DNA of 64,000 nucleotides from Armigeres subalbatus (Eukaryota > Arthropoda > Insecta > Diptera > Culicidae): NCBI RefSeq assembly GCF_024139115.2, contig NC_085140.1, forward strand, positions 336,661,099 through 336,725,098, in the 5' to 3' direction. The translations under genes and the position numbers were made by a program. Every line of letters starts with the position of its first letter. Position 1 is the first letter of the stretch. Of the stretch, positions 36,210 to 47,357 are shown piece after piece. The notes under the pieces are model-generated. The model was not told the origin of the DNA and ran no database searches. It worked only from the letters and a program-made list of their open reading frames with translations.

Positions 36210-36650
36210 TGGAGATCAATCATAAGACTTCCTAAGCCCATCATTAAATTGAAGCTCATGAACTGTCGAATCTTGTTTGGAGGCAATTCCGATGCTGTCG
36301 AGGACAATCGTAGCCCACAATGATAGTATTCGGGGTTTTCTCGAAATGAAGTTCAGAATATGTAGCGATTAAAATTGTGAGTAGAGAATTTTTGATGATT
36401 GCTTGGTGAACGGTTCTAAACTGCGGCCCGCTTTGGCCTTTTAATGCAGTTTTAGAGGCTTTCACTAAATAATTTTCAAAATCTAATGCAACATTATAGT
36501 TAAAATACGTTTTCATTAGAGTTTCCTACTTCATCATCAATATCATAGACTGAAACACGTGCGATTGATGATTAACTAATTATTTTTTAACGTACTTTTC
36601 GAGCTTCTGTTGCTTGATGGGAACATGACCCAAACGCTATTTATTTTAAT
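36210..36650. repeat. Unclassified repeat X, copy 2
   Basis: Parallel to 27575-28090 over about 430 bases with block order conserved and many substitutions. A minus-strand frame (86 codons) is open here but is not open in the other copy, so it is not supported as coding. Confidence 0.6.
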
Positions 36651-36974
36651 TAGAACTAAATGTAAAACATATAATCATATATAATAACTGACATTTCTCC
36701 ACAGCTTAAGTATTCATCATAAAACTATCCATAACCTGTCCCAACTCCTTAGGCAGCGATGTACTATGAGTATATCCAGCAAAACTTAAAACCCCCATGG
36801 GTAAAGATGTTGTGAAGCCTTATCCTTAAGTCCCTGGTGTTTCATGGACGATATGAATTCCAAATTCACATCGGTAACTTGGCCCTGGCCCCTTATACAT
36901 CAATAAAATAAAATAAAATTTCCGTGTGTTCCTCTCACTACCATTCTTAACAGTTCGGGAAGAGTTATATTATT

Positions 36975-37709
36975 TATTTATTCAGACTAAGGCCGAAGTA
37001 GCCTGTGCGGTATATAAGAGTCTTCTCTATTCGGCTCGGTCCATGGCTACACGTCGCCAATCACGCAGTCTACGGAGGGTCCGCAAGTCATCTTCCACCT
37101 GATCGATCCACCTGCTGCCCGCTGCGCACCTCGCCTTCTTGTGCTCGTCGGATCGTTATCGAGAATCATTTTCACCGGGATACTATCCGACATTCTAGCT
37201 ACGTGCCCGGCCTACCACAGTCATCCGATTTTCGCGGTTTCAACGATGGATGGTTCTCTCAGCAGCTCATGCAATTCGTGGTTCATTCGCCACCTCCACG
37301 TACCGTCCGCCATCTGCACCCCACCATAGATGGTACGCAGCACTTTCCTCGTCCAGTTCTCGTGTCCGTAGAGGACTACCGGTCTAACGAGCGTTTTGTA
37401 GATTGTCAGTTTGGTACGGCGGTGCACTCTTTCGATCCGAGCGTCTTGCGGAGTCCAGTACGTACGATTTCCAGCCACTATGCGTCTTCGAATTTCTCTG
37501 CTGGTATTATTTTCGGCAGTCACCAGTGAGCCCAGATACACAAATTCTTCAACCACCTAGATTTCGTCACCACCGATGCAAACTCGCGGTGGATGGCTCA
37601 CATTGTCTTCTCTTGAACCTCTTCTTATCATGTCGAAGACGAACTTCGACGTGTTGATGACTAGTCCGATCCGCTGAAGAGTTAGTACGCATTGAAATCC
37701 CTAACTCGA
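36975..37709 (-). mobile_element. RTE-like LINE, 3' end
   Basis: The minus strand reads VEEFVYLGSLVTAENNTSRE, then RRTKLTIYKTLVRPVVLYGH, WTRKVLRTIYGGVQ, WRWRMNHELHELL, then in another frame RLWWAGHVARMSDS, the typical C-terminus of RTE-clade polyproteins. It ends at about 36975 with TAGTCTGAATAAATAA, a short A-rich 3' tail. The fragment is 5'-truncated near 37709, as target-primed insertion often gives. Confidence 0.85.
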
Positions 37710-37840
37710 CTTTCCAGCGATCTGCCTAGGATGGACACACAGGTTTTTGAACTAATTGCGGGAAAGTTGCTTCCGCTGCATCAAATATACTATATTAACA
37801 ATATGATTCACTCTCACGAAATTTTGGCGACACCACATGT

Positions 37841-38347
37841 GGCGCCAACTCGCGTCCAAAAGGATCGATACACACGTAAATCGAACTACCCAAAATATGA
37901 CGATCGTTTTACACACACTTCAAAATGTCATCATGAAAAAAAATAGCTTGATGCTTGATGTTTTTTTTTGCAAACTTAATCGATTATGTTTAATCGAATG
38001 CAAACGGAAAATCAAATGTTGTAGCAGAAGTGTGGTAGGCATATTTTTGTGGAAATGTATAATAAATTTGATATAGCTCGTTGAACTGTATCCGGCGGGA
38101 CCATGTCGGTGCACCATATCGAAATTGACGCACGCTGAAGCAGTTGGAGAGCTATACGAGGTTGCTGTGGAAGTTTACATTTTTCTCGCATTGTACCTAC
38201 TCGCTCTCTGTTTCGCACACTATGTTGCTGTTTGCTCATTTGACTGCAACACTTTTATTATTTATATGGCGCCAACTCGCATCCAAAAAGTTCGATACAG
38301 AATTAAACTACCCAACATATGACGATCGTTATACACACACACTTACG
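37841..38347 (+). repeat. Direct repeats about 425 bp apart
   Basis: GGCGCCAACTCGC.TCCAAAA, GATACA.A.TAAA.T.ACTACC and TATGACGATCGTT.TACACAC occur at 37841-37925 and at 38267-38347. The phrase TGGCGCCAAC after a CA-rich end looks like a primer-binding site, so these could be remnants of two LTR junctions. No retroelement protein is left between them. Confidence 0.6.
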
Positions 38348-38839
38348 GAGCCGAATTTATTGAATTCAACATTTGGCTAGCAAACATTACCGCTAGGCAA
38401 GGGTTAAACTTACTGGTATTTTTTAACAGCAAGGAAGGGACCCTGATCAATTTACTTATGTTTTGTTACACTTTTTGAATTTAAATGTAAATTAACAAAA
38501 TTCGTAGAGATTTATAGATTTATGATTTATAGTTATATAGATGCATAAGAGTTTACAAAATGATTGTTTGAGCTCGAAAAACGATGGAATTCCGACATTC
38601 AAGACTTAAGGATTTTTGAAAACCTGACAATTTTTATCACATTTTCAAGGATGATATGATCAAAATATTTGACCTACTTGTGAGATGAGCATGTCAAGAC
38701 CATACTGGAGGTGGCTGAGTTGTATCCCCGGGTTGGTGTAGGAAATTTTTAGGTTATATATTTTCTTGGAATGATTTTTTTTGGTTTTTAAGTAAGGAAC
38801 ACATTTGTTTTATTGAGTTTTACCAATATTAGCGGAGCT

Positions 38840-38973
38840 CAGTGGCGTAGCCACGGGGATGGTTGTGGACATAACCACCCCACCCCCCCCAGAGACAACA
38901 TTTTTAGAAGAAATTTCGAATAAAAAAAATGTTCAGAAAACCCCCACCAGACCAATTTTCTGACTAAGCCACT
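38840..38973. mobile_element. hAT-like MITE
   Basis: CAGTGGCGTAGCCA at the left and, reverse-complemented, (C)AGTGGCTTAGTCA at the right, with GCGGAGCT on both sides (38832-38839 and 38974-38981; the shared G makes the right border ambiguous by one base). The interior is C-rich on the plus strand. Confidence 0.7.
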
Positions 38974-38989
38974 GCGGAGCTTAATCATT

Positions 38990-39880
38990 GGTAAAGCTTT
39001 TTGAAATTACGCTTCTGATCATTGTTCGTCTAGATTCTTTCCCGTAGATAGATGCATGAAAGTGAAGCTCATCGATCACTTCAAAGTCTGATGGTTGTAC
39101 CAAGAATCATGCAAATAAGAGTCGAGAGAAAGCATTTGGAGTATAATTTTCGTTTATTGGTTCACTATTCTGAAGTGTGGGACAATTTTGTTTTCATAGC
39201 ATTCATCCCTTTTCTGACTTAACATCAAAAATTTTGAAAATCTTTTACAAAACTACCCTGGTTCCAATCATCCAGATTTTGTAATTGCGTTTTCTGTTGG
39301 TGGTATTTGGCTTGGCCTCGGGCGTGACCTAATAATTAAATGTTATTGAAAGTGATTGCAATAATGCGACTATAAAATGATAAGTGAACTAAATTTTAAA
39401 TGTATCAATCAAGGTAACTCATTTAGCACTCACCGCATCAAAACAACGGCGGCACTGTATAAGCATATTTCTATTTGTGTGCTTTTGACAGAACATGTCT
39501 ACTGTGGCGCGATCTGTTCATTTCAAAGCGGCGGTTTTTGCTCATTGATTGCTCCATCGGTAATGAATTCTGGTGAAAATAAGAGTTTCTAATGGTTATT
39601 TCTCCAAATTTCTCTCTTTCTATCATAGAAAACGGCGTTCTAATATTGGTTATAAAAATATGGTGAAAACTAAGCTGCTGTTTGAAAGAGCCACATGATT
39701 TGTAGTAAAATGAATTTGCTTTTTGATTGAATCTACGAAACAATTGATCTAATCTTTAACTACGCATCGGAGCGATATGATTTCTAAGACAAAACATAGC
39801 AAATATTTTTCTAGATTTGGATACGCTAGCTGGAATTAAATCCATTTCTAGCCACCTTCAACATGATGTTGCTTTGTAGA
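38990..39880. other. No recognised gene
   Basis: AT-rich spacer with only chance reading frames under 95 codons. Confidence 0.35.
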
Positions 39881-39887
39881 CGCATAT

Positions 39888-40830
39888 CCCAAGTAACAAT
39901 TTCCATACTTCTTGGATTTATTTAATTCTTATAGCGGATTTATAATAGCAACCACCATAGCTAGTTGCTCAATTTATTGTCGATCTTATTGCAATCATTG
40001 AGTCTCTCATAAATATGCTGAAAAAGCTTCAAACGTCAACCGCATATTGACCTTATAAGCGGCTCTACAGTTGTTGTGGAGAGCGTGATGAATCCAACTT
40101 TCATAGCTCGATCAAAACCAAAATGTTTGGTCGGAATGTGGTCAAATGAGTTACCCCAATAATAATATTTGCATTGCAAAGAGTTCATAAAGGTGTTTAA
40201 TAAGAGCAAAATTTTTCTTAGGGGTCATTCAATTCAATGTCACAGGTTTAAGGGGGGAGGGGGTCTAAGATTGTGTGACAGTGCCTATACTAGGTATTCA
40301 AACAACCATGACGGAGGGGGGAGGGGGTCTAGAAATATAAAAAAGTAGTGGACGTCATAGTTGAATCACCCCTTATCGAAATTTATGAATATTGAAAATG
40401 GAGAAGCATTTTCAAGTCGGTAAAAGTTATCACTGACATTCATGATTAGACAATGTTTTCACCACGTAATACACTTTTTTGGTAGTTGATTTGCATTATA
40501 AATATATTAGGGAGAAATATCAATATATTGCTGTTACAATTATTTTAAATTGAATGCTCAAAACTCCATTATTTTGAGAGTGCGTGGTATTGAATTTTTT
40601 TTTCAAAGCTTTTTTTTGACAGCTGCCGCAGCCAAATTCCCTTTTGTTTCCCTAAATACTCTTATAATAGGTTTATAGTGGTTATCTAGAGAGGGCCACT
40701 TGGCCATATTTTACACTTATAGTGGTCATCAGAAAGTTGTCGTGTAATATTGGGTTTCATTATTAGATCTTATAAATTGATCTTGAAAACCATCCCTAGA
40801 GCGGAATAAAACTTGTAATGTTACTTGGGA
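39888..40830. mobile_element. TIR element with CCCAAGTAAC ends
   Basis: CCCAAGTAAC at the left and GTTACTTGGG at the right are exact inverses. The flanks share ATAT, consistent with a 4-bp duplication. Subterminal TTATAGCGG/TTATAGTGG motifs recur. No transposase; a Harbinger-like MITE is nested inside. Confidence 0.65.
40221..40372. mobile_element. Harbinger-like MITE, G-rich
   Basis: GGGGTCATTCAA at the left, GGGGTGATTCAA from the right end reverse-complemented, TTA on both sides (40218-40220 and 40373-40375). Contains two GGGGGGAGGGGGTCTA runs. Confidence 0.65.
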
Positions 40831-41776
40831 TATCACCGCATGGCTAAGGAAGGCTTTTATATTACTATGGTAGATTATTGTTTAGCATGATCAATCGTTT
40901 TGAATAATTTTATGACACCAGTTAAACTTATTCATTCGCATAACAAGTTTCAATTTTGGCAGGTGTTGAGAAAGATATGGGTATATATGTAAAAAAGATA
41001 TCGAACCAGTGCATAATCTCCATCCAAGCGTTTCTCAGCTATTTTCAGAGGATTACATACATTTATCGAGTTTGGCTTCGTTATGCTCTTTGACGCTTGA
41101 GCTTCAATAAACAAGTTATTTAGACTATAACTTGGTAATAATCGATTCCTCCTTAATTTTTTATATGATGATTGGAAGAAAAAAAAAAGTTGTTCGGGAT
41201 CCCTCGGCAGATTTTTTTTCAAATAGTCACGAAATGAAAGCTTAAGAGCTATATTTTCACGTAGTGAAAGTATTAGCGATGCTCATTTTTTTTTGACACA
41301 CACCGCGTTGAATTATCTTGATTTTATGAAATCAATGATGATTTCTTTTCAAATTAACTCGCATGCACAATCCCATTATTGAGAATTCCCAAATTGTTAT
41401 CAATTTGTGAATATGATTTGACAGAGAGAAACGAACTTTTGTGAACAAACTGCCCGATATGAGAGTCTGATATAAATACAATTCAAACATAATTACGTTT
41501 GTGGTACAATCTCTCTATATAAAAATGAGTTTGCATCTTCTTCGAGGCAATATAACTCACGAACGGGTTGACCGATTTGTACGGGTTTCTCATTAATCGA
41601 TTCGTCTTGAGGACAGCTGTGTTATAAAATATCACTAAATTTTGAGGAGAAATTTGAGAAATTGTGAAAATACAATTTTGATGCGAGTTGTAAGGAAACC
41701 CAATATGATCGCGCTAAAAATGATCTAGAGTGCGGCGCTGAATGAACTTAACAATTGACAGTAAGAATGCAAAATA

Positions 41777-42364
41777 TAGTCGACTCTGTAAATCTCGATG
41801 TTCCATATCTCGATATCTCTCCCTATGTCGATGGTTTCCTCGGTCCTTTCAATCTACATACATTTTGGCTTTCTACATCTCGATAACTTCCCTATTTCTA
41901 AATCTTTCTATCCCGATGTGTTGTAATCGTATCTTGTTCTGGATTCACTCTCTTTATGTCGATATGTTCAAATTTTTAGGCTACTACACGCAAAAAAAAT
42001 CGTTCCCGAATTCGTGAACCAGCAAAAATACACCGTGATTTAATTCATGGATTCGGGAACACCAGTCACGTTTTCCAGAACGTTCCAGAAACGGTAACTG
42101 TATTTCTGGACCCGTGACTGTTGTTCAGGGAAAAATCCCCCGTGAACTCGTTAGTTCACGAATTCATAAACGCTTTTTTTTGCGTGTAGAACATATTTGG
42201 ACGATAACAATACAGATCAACAATAAGTAATGATATTTGTTTTGTTGTCGTTTTTCATAGCAACAAGCTGTTTTGGATCTAGTACCAATTTAAATTTTCC
42301 TTCCATTCCTCGATCTCTTCCTATCTCGATGGTTCCTTCAATATCTAGATGTGGAGAGCGACTG
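41777..42364. mobile_element. Tc1/mariner-like MITE nested in the Helitron
   Basis: Left TAGTCGACTCTGTAAATCTC and right, reverse-complemented, CAGTCGCTCTCCACATCTAG; TA on both sides (41775-41776 and 42365-42366). Subterminal TATCTCGAT-type motifs repeat in both arms. Confidence 0.6.
41984..42189. mobile_element. MITE with CTACACGCAAAAAAA ends, nested again
   Basis: CTACACGCAAAAAAAATCGT at the left and CGCTTTTTTTTGCGTGTAG at the right. The interior is full of GTTCCCGAATTCGTGAAC-like inverted words. 206 bp inside the mariner-like MITE. Confidence 0.75.
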
Positions 42365-42402
42365 TAGTATAATCCCGAGCAAGGTCGGGTACGTTCAACT
42401 AG

Positions 42403-43440
42403 TTTTTCTTGCGAAAGTATCGAAAAATAATCTATTAAATCCCAAAAAATATCTGATATTGGATACGAAATCGAGAAACCACAAAAAAATAGGCGTAATT
42501 AAGTTTAGCCGAAATATCTTACCGTAATGCTACGTTTTCAAAAAGGGCAAGTGAATTGAACAACTTAGTTGAATGCAATTTACTTGCCAAGAGTTGAACA
42601 TGTTCAACTTACTGTCCGTTCAAGTGAGTTGAGCGAAGGTGTTTGGACGCGTTTAATCCAAGCGACTTTAATTCACTTTCCATGTCTAAATGTTACAAAA
42701 TAATCATACTCTTTATGATAAGCGCAACATAACAAAACGCAATCGGATGAGTGTCATCTTCATGGCTTTCCACCCAAGATACATATTCATTCAATTAATG
42801 CTGGGCAGCGAAAAGTTTTCAATTCCTAATAAGTTGAAACGCAGGTGTTAAGTTCCAGTAGAAATGTAGGACACCGAAGATCAAGAAGAATGATGCACTG
42901 GAATAATATCGATAATATTCAGAAAGAATTAATCAAATTTCTTGCTGAAGAAAATGATAGAAATGTTTACAGTGGAACAATCATTTTAATATTTGCTTAT
43001 ACGGCTTTCACAGTTTGAACGTTTGAAGCAAAGGTGTAGTTTGTCTGCTTTGCACTGCTTCATCGAAATATTTACAGTAGTGTTTGCATTTAACAAAGTC
43101 GATATTCCGGTAATCGATTTATTGAAAAATGTATGGACATCCCCACACTGTAAAATGTCATCGAACAACTGTATGACTACTCACCGGAAGATGGCAGGAG
43201 GGTTTTCCAGCACAAGCTAGAAAAAACATGTTTAGATTCCTCTTTGCTCGCTAGATGATGTTGTTATCACCGGCAAATTGTTCGCCATTTCGTTGTATGG
43301 GAAAACTCGAAGTGAACCATATTGTTAATATAATATATTTGGCTGCATACAGTTTAGCCTCAAACGGTGGAAATTTGAGTCTTTCAACTATCTGCTTTTA
43401 TAAGTAAAGTAAATGTTGTTATACTTCAAACACTGCTTCA
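42403..43440. other. No recognised gene
   Basis: Contains an inverted word cluster (TTGAACATGTTCAA and AAGTGAATTGAAC / GTTCAAGTGAGTTG) at 42545-42650, otherwise AT-rich spacer. Confidence 0.35.
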
Positions 43441-43449
43441 AACATCATA

Positions 43450-43672
43450 TGCAAATCTTACAAATATTTTGTATGAAACCTTGGCATATACAATTCTGCA
43501 AGGTTTTAATACAAGAAATTTAAGACATGTACTGTTTGAATATAATACAAAATTGTAGGACTTCAATACAATGCTTGTAATAAAATCTACCGAAATTCTA
43601 TATGCCAAAACTGCGTATACAGTTTCTGTAAGGTTCTTATGCAGTTGAAATCTGTAATCCGCTGGTTGGGCG
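43450..43672. mobile_element. MITE, copy 2 of the 21.1-kb family
   Basis: Shares GGCATATACAATTCTGCAAG, TACCGAAATTCTATATGCC, CAGTTTCTGTAAGGTTCTTA and a TCTGTAATCCGCTGG end with the copy at 21101-21325. Its outer ends are eroded. Confidence 0.55.
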
Positions 43673-43735
43673 ACACTCACGATATGTAGCAAATCTTGAC
43701 ATACGTTTACAAGAATAAACATTCGGAATGATATA

Positions 43736-43924
43736 GGGGAAATTACGGCTTTTGTAGGGTTTGTTCTATTATTGTCAGGGGGTTTCCATTACTAATTATG
43801 CTCAAATTTGGCCTAAACATTATTTGCATATCAAAGAGTATTGTGTACAAATTTCATGAAATTTGGTCAATAAAAACCGCCTTGACAATAATAGAACAAT
43901 ACGTGCCAAAGCCGTCGTTTCCCC
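43736..43924. mobile_element. MITE with GGGGAAA ends and TA duplication
   Basis: GGGGAAATTACGGCTTT...TTCTATTATTGTCA is matched inverted at the right by TGACAATAATAGAA...AAAGCCGTCGTTTCCCC. TA flanks both ends (43734-43735 and 43925-43926). 189 bp. Confidence 0.75.
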
Positions 43925-44485
43925 TACTCCACGATGCATCTCTTTTAAAAAGTTCCATTGGTGCTGATGATGCATTTTAACTTGTTATACATAGGCTTTG
44001 CGAGATAATCTTGTCTCCAGCGGCAAATGATTTTGTCTATAAGGGCTGCTTCTCCGACTCTGTTTTCATCGCACATGTATCAGGTCGCGATAAGCTTATT
44101 TCCGTAAGAAACTTATGCTTCTTTTGTATCGTCTATTGTTATCAATTGCAATTGAAAACTACTTCTTCAAACTCTGCATTTATTTCTTTGCTTTGATTAG
44201 ATGATGAGCTTTTCTTGCAGTACTTTGAATCTTTTAGACACCCTGTTTATCAAGAGCGGCCATTCCATCATCTCTTGACTTTGACCGCTACAGAACCCCG
44301 AGTCAATTCTCAAGCTTCGGATTAAAATTGGTCAAAATGTCTTTGAAGACGATTTGGGCGGTGTAGGTTCGTTTTAATTAAATCCACCCTGTTGTCAAGG
44401 TACTTAAATGTCTCTCAATTGTAGTGTCGACTAGTCAAATTTAGTCAAAACTTTAAAGAACTTTTGTGTGCTATGATAAATGATA

Positions 44486-45181
44486 CAGTAATATCCCGAT
44501 TTTATCACCCCCTGGTGAATTTTGGGGTGATAAAACAGGGTATGTGACAAAATTGAAAAAAAAATATTTCCAATTTATTAATTCATTCCACAAATATGAA
44601 TCATTTTATGCCTTGGAAAGGCCAAATGCGTGATCGGTACCTGTTATTTATTGTCGAAATTGCTTACAGAATATTTCCCAGGTGCTCAGAAGTCGTTCGT
44701 AATAAACTACAGGCGGTGAAAGTAACTTCATGAAAATCAATATTCACCTGTCATAAGACGAGTTTGAACAATCCCATTGAATTCCACCACTTAATTGTAT
44801 CCTGACAGATACGTATTTCGACCTCAACAGTAAGGCCGTCTTCAGTGTCTTGTACTTGACTCGACTCGAGGTCGAGTCAAGTACAAGACACTGAAGACGG
44901 CCTTACTGTTGAGGTCGAAATACGTATCTGTCAGGATACAATTAAGTGGTGGAATTCAATGGGATTGTTCAAACTCGTCTTATGACAGGTGAAAACATTC
45001 CACTAAAAAGCTCAAAATAATTTTCTTATCAACATCAATATTGTTTGTGGTATTATTTACGAAAATAAAAAGAATGACAAAATTTTTGTGGGTGACATCG
45101 GGTCGAAAACGTGATAAAATCGGGGGTAGACAAAATCGGGGAGTGACAAAATCAGGGAGTGACAAAATCGGGTCAACACTG
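44486..45181. mobile_element. Tc1/mariner-like element containing the big palindrome
   Basis: Left CAGTAATATCCCGATTTTAT and right, reverse-complemented, CAGTGTTGACCCGATTTTGT, flanked by TA (44484-44485 and 45182-45183). Repeats of GTGACAAAATCGGG and GGTGATAAAA-type words lie near both ends. No transposase is present. Confidence 0.7.
44743..44993. repeat. Perfect palindrome, 123-bp arms, 5-bp centre
   Basis: Arms 44743-44865 and 44871-44993 are exact reverse complements as read base by base; the centre is TCGAG. Arms start TTCACCTGTCATAAGACG and include GGAATTCAATGGGATTG and CTGAAGACGGCCTTACTG on the inner side. No protein. Confidence 0.9.
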
Positions 45182-45208
45182 TAGTTCCCTTTTTTACTCT
45201 ACCTTATT

Positions 45209-47357
45209 CAGGCCTGGTAGCGATGAATGCTATTCAAAATAGTGACTTAATGACCAACGATGACTGAAAAAGTGACCTAATAGTGAATTTTAGTTTCAGG
45301 AAAAGTGACCAAATAGTGACTTTTGAAACAGTTTATAACCAGATAGTGAGCTACAAGTTGCATTAGCATTGTTATGGTGTAATTCGTAGACTAAAAACTA
45401 TGTAGCGATACTCATATTTATCCTTAATCCTTATCTAGAATGCTATCATAAATCAAGGAAAGACAAAAACTAAAAAAATTAAGAGCATGAAGATTACTAC
45501 TACGCCTATCTTCATGATTACCAGGAAAAGGATGGAACTTAGCAAGAGGTCATCGACTTAGAAACACCCTCATAGGCACCATGGAGTTGGATATTGGAGA
45601 AAATATTCGTTCGTTAAGCCAGAAGCTTGCAGTTTAACCATGATAAATCATATTTAGTCACACCACAAAAAAGTATATATCATCCGTCACGGAAACAGGC
45701 AGTGAGTTTCAAGTTTATAATTTCAGCAACGATTTTGAAGCAATTACTGCATTGTGGTAATAATGTTTAATATAATAATATGAGCTCGAAGTTGTCCGTG
45801 AAACTGTAAAAACAATGATCGAATTATTTGAACTTACAAAGCTTATAAATCTTTAGTAGTTAGAAAAACTCAAAGAAATTAAAATAATGAAGAAATTTTT
45901 AAAATACGATTTTTTCAGCAACAGGTAGATTTTTTTCAATAATAGTAGAAGCTCAAAGTGGGTGAAGAAGTTGACAATGGACTACGCGTCTCCATGCACG
46001 GCCCATACCAAAATGCTGATTCGCCGATGCATGGTGCGTAGTTCCCTAAGAGCTGCCAGCTCAAAGGCGGTTTGCCTCATGAGTTTTCCAGCAACACATA
46101 ACCCATTTTTTTAAACGATATATTATCAATATAAATTGAGATTTTATAAAATTTTAAGATGGAACTCACAAAGTTGCGGGTAGTTGCAGCTGCAATGCAC
46201 ATAATTTAATAGGGTACACCGACAACAACGATTCCGTTGATGTTTTAGGGTGGTACTCGTTGGAACTATTTTCTGAGCTCCAAATTACTTTAAGTTTAGG
46301 AAACTTTATCGATTTAATATTTCTGTTTCTCGCATACAAGGTCTAACTTAACTGATATTTTGTTTGCAATACAATAATTTTTGCTTAATATTAGATATTT
46401 GATTTACGAGTTTTGGCTTCGTGCAGTAAAAAATCTGTAGGAACCATTCATATAAGTTTTTAAGCATATCATGTGTGCATATCACATGTGACTGTTCTCT
46501 ATGCTTCCAACATACGTTCACAAAACAGGGACGGTATACAAATACTTTTATGTGCATAATATGCTAGAATACGAAGTTTCAAAATTTAATTTTTGTCTAT
46601 GAGTCTATGACCTTTAGTGGTTGGTCCACAACTCGATTTTGCAAAACCTTTTTTTTTACTTACGGTAAAAACACTGTCTAGCCTGGCCTGTGCCAGAATT
46701 ACTTTTGACAACAATCATAAACAATTTTAAAGTACTTTAAGTCATATTATCGCTCATTATTTTCCCTGACATAGAGAAACCTCGCTCGACATCGGCGTTG
46801 TCATGTGATGCAGCTAAAACTGTGTTCAATATCTTAGTTACAGGAATAAATTTATGTTTATCTGTAGCAGTTTTTTTAATAAAAAAAAAACTGGATTCTA
46901 CACTACTCAATTCTGTACTCTGTAGTCTAGGTCTGAAATTCGTATTTTAACAAATTCCATTCGTGAAGAGCAAGACCATAGTTGACCTGAATCGAAAGTA
47001 ACCTGGCGATTCTCACAATACACCTCCGGAAACAATTATAAAGCATTCGCTGATGTTCATAGAAAATGGTCACGTTTGTGGATCAAAGTCTTATTTTCTA
47101 GCGATTTAATTGAGGACATTGTTGGCATCCCATTTTGGGTGTGCACTTGGCGCTTTTAGCATAATAAAAGTAGGTACAAATGATTTTTATTTTGATCTTT
47201 TTCCAATAGACGGTGCAAAAATAGTGACTTTAGTGACCATATTCCGAAAAATAGTGACTTTAGTGACTTTTGGATGCAAATAGTGACTAGCCTCGAAATA
47301 GTGACTATCCTCGAAATAGTGACCAAATCCTTAAAAAGTGACTCGCTACCAAGCCTG
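45209..47357. mobile_element. TAGTGAC-family element, copy 3
   Basis: Left end CAGGCCTGGTAGCGATGAAT and right end reverse-complemented CAGGCTTGGTAGCGAGTCAC. TAGTGAC motifs cluster within about 130 bases of each end. 2149 bp, non-coding. A small inverted repeat (ACTACGCGTCTCCATGCA ... TGCATGGTGCGTAGT) lies at 45983-46040. No duplication is visible. Confidence 0.7.

Larger units (their letters stand above)
41510..42402 (+). mobile_element. Non-autonomous Helitron carrying two nested MITEs
   Basis: Begins TCTCTCTATATAAAAATGAG after an A, and ends with a hairpin CCCGAGCAAGGTCGGG, ten bases, then CTAG before a T. TC start, 3' hairpin, CTRR end and insertion between A and T are the Helitron marks. 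Without the nested insertion (41777-42364) it would be about 300 bp, so it is non-autonomous. Confidence 0.7.
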
